From Helopsaltes ochotensis (taxonomy: Eukaryota > Chordata > Aves > Passeriformes > Locustellidae): a stretch of DNA of 64,000 nt. The position numbers were made by a program, and so were the translations under genes. Positions 38,203 to 50,100 of the stretch are shown one piece after another. The notes beneath the pieces were generated by a model. It saw nothing but the letters and a program-made list of their open reading frames with translations. It made no database searches and had not been told where the DNA came from. The stretch lies in the NCBI GenBank assembly GCA_013400155.1, contig VXBM01001218.1, positions 147,874-211,873 on the forward strand. The letters run 5' to 3'. Every line of letters starts with the position of its first letter. Position 1 is the first letter of the stretch.

Positions 38203-38208
38203 GTATGT
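38203..38208 (+). other. RERG: RERG splice donor after the first coding exon
   Basis: TCAG|GTATGT matches the 5' splice-site consensus. It divides codon 21 after its first base, directly after the P-loop serine, where the first coding exon of RERG is expected to end. Confidence 0.92.
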
Positions 38209-41200
38209 CTGACTTCTGATTTTTCCTCTGCTTGTCTTTGGGTAACTTGGTGCTCCCTCTGTGCAAACTCTTCATAAAAAAAGGATGTCTCTGTCCACCT
38301 TCTTGTCAAGAGAGGTTGGGATCAGGCCAGGAGTTCTCTCTTCCTTGGCTTCTCATGCTATTTTCTCTAGGTTCTGCCAAATAAAAGTACTTTTATCACT
38401 TTTTAAGAAAAAGCCCAACAATAAATAACAGCAAAACGAACTTCCCAACCCAAATCAAACCCACTTCTCATGAAGTGAGTGGCAACATTATTCTTTTTCG
38501 GTGCAACAGAATGAGTAATATTCAATTTGTGTCTTCATAGCTTGTGCTCAGTGAAGGCATGGAATATTGTGCTCCCTATCCTCTGTTAAATATTAGATGA
38601 CTTCTGTAACTCTGTTGTAACTCTGGCTGATTTTCACGGGAGATTTTAGACTCAGCAACTCAGAGAAGTTTTGTTCTCCATGCTCTCCTGGGTTTACATG
38701 TTTACCAGCAATCTAAGGCAACACCATGTGTAAAGTTTGCATTTGTGGAGATGTTTTGAGAAATAAACATAGTCTGGCGAGCTCGTATGGCAGAGACACA
38801 AGGGGGAGGCATAAATGTTAAAAATCCATTTCTACAGACAGCCTTTCCTCTGGTGAGATGAGGAGCAGAGCGTGAGGGCTGCGATCTCTCTCGGGTAGTT
38901 CAGGGGTGTTGCATTAACCTGACAGCTCCATGAGCACTCTGACAAGTCCTCGCACCACAGGGATGAGGAAATGAGGAGACCGAGCCTGATCCTGCTCCTG
39001 TGGCACTTTGGGAACTGGCAGATACTGTTTATTTTACAAAAAATCTGCACAAGAGGAGGCAGGAGATAGGATGTCCTGGTAAGAGCATTAAGCCAGACTC
39101 AGCTGCCATCAACCAGCTCCAGTTCCCCAAAGTGACTTTTACACTACACACGCCAAGGTTCTGTCCTATAAATGTATTACAGTCTCAGTAACTTGGGAAT
39201 GGGTTGTTTATAAAAGCACATTTACCCTGAAGGTATTTTACCAGACTGCTATCAGTGAAGTGGTTCTGTCAGCTATCAGGAAAAAAAGGCAGAAGTTCTT
39301 AGAGATTACACTGCTTATTCAAAGGCAATGCAGATGAAATTCCACCTTTTTGAATAGAATGCCTGAGGGAATGCTGATAATATACTGGGATAAGTTTAAA
39401 CTCCTCCTCCTTCCCTGCTGCCCTTACCCCATCCCCTCTTTCGTATTCATATTTCACTGTCCTGCCTAAGTTTTGCAACTTCAGTGGTTCCCCTTTTGGT
39501 TTCTCTTACATCCAGTGGATGGTTTCTGTGGCTGTCCAGTCTTTTGGCTGGATTCAGAATGATGCAAGAGAACATCGAAATATTTGCAGGAAAACTGAAA
39601 CACTAAAAGAGTCCCCTCTCTCCCTGGTATTCTTAATAGTTTGAGAGCTTATATTTAAAAAAAATTTACAAAGCTACCTTTTAAAGGCTCTGTTAAAATG
39701 CTACACCAGCACAGGATGAACAAAAGCTTTTTTTTTTTACCTGTAGTATCCTTTTTGTAGACTTAAAGATATCCTAGGGTGGTATAAGCAGTAAAAATAT
39801 TCTCCTGTAGTCCTGGATCTGGGTGGGAGACAAAAGAAATGGCAAACCATTAAAAATATCCTAGTCCTCCGAAGTCTTCCTCCTCTCTCTTTGTTTTTTC
39901 CCCTTTGAGATGCAAGGAGATAATACACAAAATATGGATCAGGTCCCCTCTTTTGACCATATTTGTGAATCTGGGTGGAAATGAAGGCACAAATAAGTGG
40001 GCAGCACCATGGGGTGAACGGGCCACGAAGTGCTCTCAGCCACCTCAACAGAGCAGCAACGGTGAAGGCACAGAACCTCCAGCCTCCTTATGAAAACCCC
40101 TCTTGTACATTCCCATAAAAGGATCCAGTTTCAACAGCTTGGCCCACTGCAGAGAAATCAGTGTGTGTGTGTGTGTGTGTGTGTCTGAAAACACCTTTTT
40201 GCCCGGAGCCAGCAGCACCCACAGTGGGAGCCCTGGAAGTGCTGCTCCACCTTTGCTGAAAGCAGAGCTGGGCACAAAGCAGCCTCCAGATAGCTGCTGG
40301 AATAATGTTGGTGGGGTGTTTTCTATCGTTCCCCACCCCTGTGACCAGTTTGTGGAGCCTGTGGTCAGAGCTTGCTGGAGCAGACTTGGCCAGACAGCTG
40401 GAAGATAAGCCAGGCTCTAGAAGCAAGAGCACAAGGCAGAGTGCTGGAGCGCACAGGCAATGAAAGGGAGACTTTGGGTGATAAATAGGGCCGCTGCAAT
40501 TGCCAGAGAGTCGTGCCAAAATATGGTCCCTGGCTTGCTTTCCTGGCCCATCTCTGTTTGCTGAGGAGGAGCAGGCATTAGGTCCTTAATCTGTGAGTGG
40601 CTGAAGCACCTGACGGCGTCTGGAGTCACAGACAGGCTTTGTAACCTCCTGGAGAGGCTCCTCTGCCATCCCGGAGCCAGGGCAGCTGTGGAGGGAGCAG
40701 CGGTGTGCTTTCAGGACTTGTGGGGAGCTAAAGCTGTCCCCCATGCCCTGTGGGAGTCATCAGAGCTGTTACCATCCCTGAGAGCTGAGGAACATCCCAG
40801 CCTCGTCCTTAATGCCAGGCGTCTGTTCTGAGGGTGAGGGACTCTGCAAAGCAGTCCCTTCCAAGGCTCTCCCAAAACGAGGTGGGAAACCAGAACAACT
40901 CTTCACAAATCTGAGCACTGACAGCATCTCAAAAGAGTTAAACCCAGGGAAAACACAACATTACTCCGCTGTCTTGCTGCTCATCAAGTTTCCACGGTTC
41001 AAAGGTTTAACAAACAGACAGGAGGCAGTGCTTAGTGTGAGTGGCAGATTTTCACTGTTCTCCTGCCTTGCCTCGTCTCCTCCTGCCTGGGTGGCTGATT
41101 AACTCACCTGTCCCGTGTTGCCTTTTTAATTAACACGGACCTAAAGCTTTCAAACAGAAAAAGAAGAGCAAAGCCAGCTCAGAAAGAGGCGCAGAGGAGA

Positions 41201-44200
41201 TCCCCCAGATCTGAGTTACCCTGAGCAATGGGCAAACTCCTCAGGTACAGCCCCCCCACCTGCTCTCCCACGGGGACTAGGTGCTCCTCCACTCCCCTGC
41301 CCATGAAAGCTGCACAAACATTGTTTTACAGCCCCTGAAAAAAGCCAGATGAGGAGCTCTGCCTGAGCCAAGGAGCACTTTTCACTCGGGGAGAGGAGGA
41401 AGTGCTCTGTGGGTGGGAAGGGACATTGCTAAGACCTGCTGTAGATAACAGGGCTGTACCTCCTAATTTGGGCTGGAGTCAAGCAGCACTGAGGAGGGGA
41501 GAGAGCTTTTAAAGTCTCTTTCTTTACGGCCAAGAGGAGCTTGGATGGAGCAGAGAATTAAAGTTGAAGTGAATTGCTTAAACACTGCTGTTTAAATTGT
41601 TCTTTCGCTGAATCCGACAGCTTCATTCCTATGGTAACAAAACTGAGGATTTCCTAAATAGCTCCTTTTAAAACTACAGCGGTAGCAATTAATAAAGCCT
41701 TCAAGGCCTTGTTCTTCCATGTCATCACAAGACACACTATGTGCCCAGAAATCTAAAGAGGGAGCGAAAATTTATCAACCAGGAGGAAAAAAAACAGGGC
41801 ATGTACTGGACGACACTGCACGGCTGATGCTTTTCCAGCTCATAACTCCGTTGACTGTGAATGCTCCAAATACCTCTGCTTAGGAGCCTTCGTATTTTGG
41901 CCCAAAAACAGACAATGTCCAGCTGCAGGGTGTGCTGTCCAACGTGCCTTTTTGCTGTGCCAGGATGAACACTCCAAGTTTCTGTGTTAGCAGGGGTGGT
42001 TTGCCCAGCCCCTGGCAGATGGAAGTGTGTGGGGGGGAATGAAGCAATGGGGAAGAAGATCCTGAAGCTCCCAGAGGCTTTTCCCAATAAATGTGTTGGC
42101 TTCTAAGCAGGATCATTGCTTGTGCAGTCAGGTAGGTGGGGCAGAGGGCTGTTGTCACCTTTTTGATCCGAGCAGCAGCTTGGATGCTTCCATTTGGGCA
42201 AAAGAGCGACCAGAAAAGTGGTTTCAGTAATTGTCACCTGGCAAAGAGCCTGTGCCATCACAGAAATGAGGATCTCAGCAACTCCAGTCACTTCAGAGTC
42301 GCAGTTGGGAAAGTCCTGAGCAGATTTACATTTGTATCTGTTGGCTTATGCTACTTTCCCATGTCTAGGCCAGGATGGGAGGAGCTCATCTGGGAGAAAG
42401 ATACCTGGTTTTGAATGTTCCTACAGAAAAATTCAGGCAGCAGCCAAACCAAAGAGTCCTTCAACAAATCCGTGTTTTGTTTTCATTATTTGGGGATATG
42501 TCTGAAGCACACTACCAGGGATCACTTCCCAATTGCAAGGTCTGGGCACGTGGGAAATGGAACTGCATTCATTGTCACCCCACCCCCCATTCAGAGAAAT
42601 CCTGTGGGTTATTGGGAGAGAAGCCCAAAGTGACTTTTCTACTTCACAAATCCCTGCTCGTATATTTTCCCCCACTAGTTGCATTTCAGGGACTTTTGCA
42701 GAGGAAACATGAGTTATTAAGGAGTGATTAGTTATCAAGATCACAGCTCTGCTAGTAAGGCAGGGAAAGCTGCCACAAGACCTTCCAAGTCCCTGCTGTA
42801 CCAACTGATGCGTGCATTACTGTAATAGGGTGCCTCAGAAATCCAGAAATGTGGGTGGAAAGAGACTGGATTTACTGTTGTGGGTTTTGTTTTTGTTTTC
42901 TTTTTTTTTTTCCCTTTTTTTAACTTACACTAGTCTAGTAGATTAGTTCCTTCTTTTTTCCTTTGTTCTTAGGAATGGCAATGACAACCGGGTGCTTAAG
43001 TGACTATTGAGTGATCATGTTTAACACCCACTATATTAATTGTCCTGCACTATTCTGCTGGTAAAGTACTCATGAAACACTCCCACTTTTTACATGCTCT
43101 GGTTTTACACTTTTCCACCAGCTCCAGCTTCTCTGAAGGGACTGTGCACATATGTGTATAAGTCATAACAGTAATTAGGTCGCTAAGATTATTTCCTCCC
43201 CAGCACGAATACAAATGTGTCCCCTTGGAGCAAGTAATATTGCAAGGAGAAGTTGCATTGAGAAGCCCTTGCCAAGCTCCTGTTCAGTGGATGATGATGT
43301 TGCCTGTTTAGAGGGTGAGCCCCAGGCCCATGCATTGCTGAAAGAAGCTGCATCCTGGCTTCAGCACACAGATACAATCTCTTTAGCCTTGAGAAATGCC
43401 TTTCTCAAAGCTGCATTTGCTGACCTTCTGGTTTAGCTAGAACTAAAGAGAAGGAACTCCAGGAACCTGGGCTAGACAGACAAACATTTGCTCTGCTTGT
43501 GTCCTCCCTTTCCTCTGCTTGTTTGCCTATCCATGGCTCGCTGTAGCCTTGCCCTTGGTGTGGCAGAAACCATTCATGCTCTGCTCGACATTTGATCCTC
43601 CTCCTGGCTGCCCACGAAGCAATAAACTGCAGAATCTCTCTAAGCAGATGCCAGCGTTGCTCGTTCAGGCATAGCTGCCTCCCCTGTTCCATCTCATTTA
43701 ACTCCATCTGACATCAGCTCTACCTGCATCCCCTCTGAGCAGCTGCTGGCAGCTGCTACAGCTCAGACTAGCCCTGCTGGTCTTTTTCTTTTTTTTGTTG
43801 TTTAGGTTGGGCTAAATATAGCCTGCTGTTTGATTACTGAGGAAGGAATGCTAGGATTCAAGATTTATGCGTGTAGCACAAATTTTTTTTCCCTGGGCCT
43901 GTGCCTAGCCACCCCCTGCAGCTCTTGCCTTGATAAGATAGCTGCCCTGCCCACTTGTCTCCTGCAAAGTTTTGCCAAAGGCGGCTGCAAAGCTTCCTGG
44001 TGGAGCCCCTGGAATGGTTTGTGTGGTTTTTTGGTAAAGGTTTGCACTCTTTGGGTCAGTCTGCTGTTCCCCAGCAGGGCACTGAACGCAGGTCCTTTCA
44101 AAAGAACAAAACTTTTAACCTGCCACAAACCTGTTGTTCACCTCCCTGATATCTCAAGCCCTTGCTTTATACTTTTGTGGTCTTGTTTCCTCTCAGCTGT

Positions 44201-46802
44201 CACCCTCCCCTTTCCCCCTAGACCTGTACCTGTTCCCTAAAGGCTGGATGTGGTGGAATGGCTTCGTGCTCTCCAGGAGGAGTTTGTATTTACAGTTCCT
44301 CTCTCATCCTCCTCACTCTGGGCTTCCTCCCATCTCTGTTTCTCATCCCCAGCTCCTTCTTTGCCCACACTGTCAGTGCCTTGTGCATCACCAAATGCTC
44401 AGGGCGTGAGATGCAGATGAGCTAATCCTGGCAGCAGTGGTGAGATGCAGCAGAGGACAGTCACTCTGAAGTGTTCCTACCGTCCTGGAAACCATTCCTT
44501 GGACTTGGAGGATGTTGACTGCTCCAGGCAGTCACTGCCTGAAGGCAGCTTTGCACAGGTCAAAAAGGGAAGCAGTGTATATCTGTACATAGCTAGTCTT
44601 GGTCATAAAAGTGGGTAAATTTACCTATTTTGGCTTTGTGGTAGAGCAGAAGAAACAAGTCACATCTGTATTTCTCGAACAAACCCTTTTTCTTCTTTTT
44701 TTGCATTTGCTTTTGTGCCACCCTTGAGCCTTTTACATCTGCAGCACCCAAAAATAAATATGTTAAGTGTATGGAAAACTAACACTGCCTTAGGGTAGGA
44801 GGATCAATGGAATGCTTCAGGCTCTGGCTGAGCCCTGGATACAGGGCTGTGATTATCTGCTGTGACTGAAGGTGTTTGTACCCCCTCAGCACACTCCTGG
44901 CAGGCACTCCCAACGCTCTGGTGAGCAGGGCACACAAAGAATTGCTCTGAGGCAGCCAGGGAACTGTGGCATCCTCATCCATGTGCTGCTTTCATTCCAA
45001 GCCCGTGTTTGCTCAGCGTTACTGGCAGCCTTTGACACCCCCCCTGCTGCAGAGGCAATTTCAGCTTTGGGCCAGGACAGCCCTCAGCTTCCCTTCCCTC
45101 TCCCCAGGCACTTGGAGGGGTGCTGACGGAGCTCCCAAAGTTATGGAGCTCCCAGATCCCAGCCTGGCCTGCTGTTTGAGCCCACATTTCCTTCCATTCA
45201 CCTCGGCTCAAACCAGCCCCTCCTGCTTCCATCAACTCCTACCTTTTCCTGGAGCTGAGGGAGGGAGGTGCATCTGTTCCTATCGCCTCCTCATAATTCT
45301 GAACGGGGGAAATTCTCTCTTTTTTTTTATGGCTGTTTCCCACCAGGTAGAGCATTCACGCTGCTGGAAGCCAGTCTGCAGCTGTTACAGCTCCTAATGG
45401 ATTTGCCATGTAGGTGTTGGGGAGTGCCATAGATTACCGCAGTGACGCTGTAGATAACTCACATCCTCTGCATCCAGCGGGGAAAGATGAATGGCAGGAG
45501 AAGCAACGAAGCCCTGGGGAAGGAAGTAGTAGATATATTCAACATATGTGCAGCTTTAAAATGTCGTAGAAATTGGCTGGAGCTTTCAGCTGCCTTGCCA
45601 GAGCTGTTAGACAGTAGTCTGCTCGCGGGGAAAATGAGGGAAGATGTTGAAAACATCCAGCCTGGGTCTGAAAGGCCCCGGAGCTGCTGACACTGCGGGG
45701 TTGTTGTGCTGGGGTCAGCAGCAGAGGAGCTGCAGCCAGGCAGGAGCAGAGGCCTGGGGCAGTGGTGTGTTACCACAGGGATGGGGGCTTGAGAGGTTTC
45801 CAGGGTGGAAGGGTGCAGCGGGGCAGTGCACAGGGTGCATTCTCCCAGGGAGGGGGTTTCTGCAGCGCTGGGGCAGCACTGAGGCTTTCCCAGGGGCTGT
45901 GGGAGCAGTGGCCACCAGCAGGGCCCTCCTGCAAGGCAGGCCACTGGGACTGGCCTCCAGTGGCCACTGTGGGAGCTGAGGGGAAGGAAGGGCAGCCTGA
46001 TAGTCCCAAGTTACCGAGGGAATTGTGACTCGGCCATTGCCAGAGCTCCTTTCCATGAATTCTCTCCAGGGCTGCTGAGATCCAGCCTGAGGGATGGCTC
46101 CCAGGCTGGGGCATCTGAGAGCCAACCCCTGTCAGCCCTGGGGGATCCTGACCCTTTATGGCTCTTCCACTGACATTAGTTATTGACAGCAAAATAAAGC
46201 ACAGAAGCAACAGTTATTTTCATTAAAAACATATTTGGCAATCCTGTCTTTCGCTGCTTCCCCAGTAGGGCTTCATTTCGTTTCGACCCACAGGCCCACA
46301 AGCACAAAAGGAACTTGTCTTTTCTCCCTTTCTCCCCTTCATGTGGCTGGATTTCCCATCCAGCTCTCAGTCTGACTATGGTGTACTCCATCAGAGATTT
46401 GCACAACCCTACTCTGGAGAGCTGCTTTTGTCAGCAGCTCATCCCTGTGCCTGCCCTGGGAAACAAAAACCCCACTCCCCAGAGCAGTGGAAGCCAGTCA
46501 GAGCTGTCAGCCATGACCTGACCTACCCAGCAACTGACCCAGAGGAGATTTGCAAGCGAGAACCTCAAAAGTGTCATTCAAAGCAGGGAAGTGTAAGAAA
46601 GAGTTAGAAGCCAAAAGATCAGAGTGAGCTTTTTTTTTTTTTTCACTGCAGAATAAATTGAAAATTATCAAAGAGTCACCCCAGAAGAATGCAGTATTGG
46701 ACCCATGGGTGGCAGAGAAAACACACAAACAAAAAATCCCCACCAAACCCCACACTGTACAAAAGCTTGGCCATGGGAGTGTGAGTGCCAAAACAAACAC
46801 CT
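38209..46802 (+). other. RERG: RERG large intron, first part
   Basis: Non-coding sequence. I searched for the expected next RERG segment, which should open with Ala-Leu-Val-Val after an AG acceptor, and did not see it. GC content is uneven: 44900-46150 is relatively GC-rich and yields several overlapping ORFs of 85-161 codons on both strands, none recognisable. A palindromic CAGTGGCCACTG lies near 45958. The only clear simple repeat is the GT run at 40161-40184. T14 lies at 46630-46643. Confidence 0.6.
40161..40184 (+). repeat. (GT)12 microsatellite
   Basis: Twelve perfect GT dinucleotides lie in the RERG intron. A polymorphic marker is likely. Confidence 0.97.
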
Positions 46803-47151
46803 TGTTGTGGGCCTGATATTTCTGAGAGATTTCAGCCTGCTAAGCAGCTGCTAACTTCCCAAGGGAAAAATACCTCAAGAAAGCTGCTTCTCAAAACAGT
46901 CCTGGCAAAACAACTGTCCTTTCTCATAACAATCTTTCTCCAGGTGGTGTTTTTCCTTTCTAGTTCTGTTTCTCCGGTTTAACCAATGGGATTGGAGAGG
47001 TGTCGTTCCTATTCACCAATCCTGTTCAGTCTGTATCAGAACACCTCATAAAAAAGTAGTGAGAATTAGACAATAAAGTTTTTGCTATGCTCTTTTGCCT
47101 TCTGAATAATATTTGGGAGTCACTTCTATTTGTTTGTGTCCTACAACGACA
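46803..47151 (+). mobile_element. Probable solo LTR of an avian endogenous retrovirus
   Basis: The segment starts TGTTGTGGG and ends CCTACAACGACA, giving TG...CA ends with an imperfect inverted repeat. The right third has promoter-like order on the plus strand: CCAAT at 46983 and 47016, a TATA-like CATAAAAAAG at 47047-47056, then AATAAA at 47072-47077 and a T-rich U5. Length (about 349 bp) suits an LTR. The 10-bp string ACACCTTGTT occurs at both borders (46797-46806 and 47149-47158), overlapping the ends, which suggests a target-site duplication, though its exact limits overlap the LTR termini. No internal retroviral genes adjoin it, so it is probably the product of LTR-LTR recombination. It lies in sense orientation within the RERG intron. 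Confidence 0.6.
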
Positions 47152-50100
47152 CCTTGTTAACCAACCTCAGTGGCAGGATCTGTGATGCCAAGCACTGCTG
47201 CTTCACCCAGCTGGATTCCTGAGGTTTGGGTCTCCTCCAGGCTGATTTCCGCCGTGAAATAATTGAATAGCGATCCACAAAAAGCCTTGGTCTGTTAGAT
47301 CTACTTCCAAGCAAAAGTTTCAAAAAATTTATCTCCAATTAAAGAAAATTTGGCCTTTATCTACGTGGAGCATGAGAGGTCTCAAGATATGACAGCAAGC
47401 TGTGTCCTGGATAATCAAACATTCATATACTAATCTTCAGGCTCCCATGGCAATCTCAAATAATTAAAATCTCATTCAAAAATACTCTTTTGTCAGCATT
47501 CAGGGTAATTAAACCAGTCCAGTTCTCCCCACCCACCACCGTGTATCCTCAGTATCACTTTGGTAATTTCTTGGCAAATTTCGTTTGCAGTTTCTGACCT
47601 GGCATGTGAAATAACCAAGCGTCTCTCATGAAAACAAACGACCTCTATTTTAAACATACTCAGTATGACTGTTTTCTTCATTAATTTGCTATTTGGGATC
47701 TAGTATGAAAGAGGCCCCTGAGATTTAACTCAGTACCACTGTGCTGGAAATTCACATAGTGTTCAGTGCAGATGGGGAGGAGTTTGGGAGGCTGTACTGT
47801 AAGAAATGCTTCTGTAGTTTGGGCAGGTTTTATGTATAGTTCTGCAGTCTTCTAGGACTCCACAGAGAAGATCACACTCTATTTCCACTCTTTCCTGTTT
47901 GAAAAGGCAGATACACTGGATTCCTAACTAAGAAAGGTGGTTTGCCTGTTCTGTTTTCCTAGTCTGTTCAGAATAAAGCACAAAATATATAAGATTTTCT
48001 TTTTTTTTCTATTCATGAAGAAGCCTCATTTAAGTTGCCTTTTTCCTAAGCAGCTCTAGCAGCTACAATGTACAGTTATCTATAAAATCACATGCAGCTG
48101 CTGATGGTTTTGGTACAATCAGTATCAGCTCTGGAGCAGGATAATTTGGCATCCCAGTAACAATGAGGCAAGAGACAGACCATGGAAAATGAAGAACAAC
48201 CTTTGAGCAGGTTCTTAAGTTCTAACATTTTACAGGAATGAAAAATACCATGATTTGCCTGCAGGTCTTCACACCCAGCTGGAAAAAGTTTCAGTTTTGT
48301 TAAGACTGACTCCATGCTCAGTATCATCTCTCTCACCTCGCATTAGGTCTGTACCTAAAGGACTTCTTATTCACCTAAAATAACTTTGCATGGCTCATTT
48401 TGTGGCATTTCTTCAAGTGCTAAACATTTAACTAAATGCTGCCTTCTAGTAAGCCGTGAGAATGCTAAAATCACCCAGTCTGAGGAGCTTTGCACAGCAG
48501 AGCACTGGAAATGTTGCTTTCTGTTCCCAGTGCCGCAGCACAGACAGGGACTGGCTGCAAATAGAAGGAAGAGGATGACCTTCCCAGCTGAGTTAAAACA
48601 TTGCCACCTTAGATCCTGCCTCTAGCTCCTGCACAGGACGTGGCTGGCAGTTCAAAAAGGCAGGGAAAATGCAATGACCAAGAGCAGGAGCCGGAGCAGG
48701 GCTGAGGGAACGAAGGTACCTTGAAGCTTGGTTGTACTCTGCTGTTTCCTGTCCATCCCACTAACACTGTTGCTCTTGGTGAAGGTTAAAGTGCTTTTGT
48801 TGTGAATGGCGTGGCAGAGGATTGACAAAAGGCTTCAGTTTCAAGCAGGAGCAATCTGACATCGTGTGTTAGAGGCAGCAGGACATCGTGCAACTCCAGG
48901 ACTTGTCCGTTCACCTCAGCAGGTGACCCTGAAGGAGTCGGGGCTCTACAGTCCTGTGGCGTTCTAAAGCTGTATCCAGAACACTCTGAACCTGCTGATC
49001 CCAAAAGTGCTCTCAGATCTCAGACTGTTCTCAGGAAAGAGCTCCTCAGGCCAGCCAGGAACAGAGAATGCTCAGGGTGACTCCCAGAGTACCAAACCAG
49101 TGAAAATAGTCCTGCACCTGCGTCACTTGGTAAGGGCTAAACCATTTGCACCTCTGCGGTTTCTGAAGAGCCTTAAGGATGCTTTTAATGATCTTGCTCT
49201 CGTATTTGGAGAACAAAATGAATGTGGTGGGTTTGTTTTGTTTGTTTGGTTTTTTTTTTCCATTATGAGTATTAACCTGTAGAAAAACTTATCTTCCTGG
49301 AGCTTGGAGCACAGAGTGGCATCCTCTAGTTCCCAGCTGGGTTGCAGGCTTTCTGAGGAGCAAGGAGAAAAACCACAAACCCAGTGAAACCACACAATAG
49401 CCTAGAAAAATGCATGAATGCACGGAGGTGCTGGGTCATGTGGGAAGGGGGACTGTCTCTTCTCACTATTCCTTCAGTTTATCCCCGTCCCTCTCAGCAC
49501 AACATCACAGCCACTGCTTCTAAAAGAAATTAAAAGTGTACCATTAAAACAAGAGCTATTCACCACCTTGCAGTAGGAGGACTCGGGCCACCTGTACCTC
49601 CAGCAGCTAAATCACAGCAGCTCCCTCAGCCTTTCATGCATTTGAAAGAAAACCTAAATATTGTCACTTGGCACCAGACTTCAATTTAGACAAGCCCAGA
49701 GTGTGGACACTGCTGTGCCTTGCAGCCAGTGCAGGGTTTCCCACCCTGCTACTCTCAGCAGTGCAGAACCTCTCCAATTCCAGGTGCCTCATGAACACCC
49801 CAGGGTTTTATTCCTCATTAAATAATTTCCCCAGCCACAAACATTTTATGTCCTTCATTACAAGGGGGTCAGAGAAGATGACTGCAGTAAGCCTTCCTGA
49901 CTTGAAAAATATACTCATGTTGACCATGAGGATATTAAATTAGGAATATTTCCCTGGTGCTTAGTGGATTTTTATTTCCTCTTGAGCTGAAACACTGCTA
50001 TAGTCATGATCCTCTCCTCTGGGCCACTTCCCTTTTTTTTAGGAGTGCTTGTATTCTATTTATCTGCTTAACTCCTACACCCTAACCACATTCTTCATTT

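Noticed and set aside
45459..46210. Cluster of 88-161-codon ORFs on both strands
   Set aside because: Local GC richness; frames overlap each other on both strands with no recognisable domain or splice structure.
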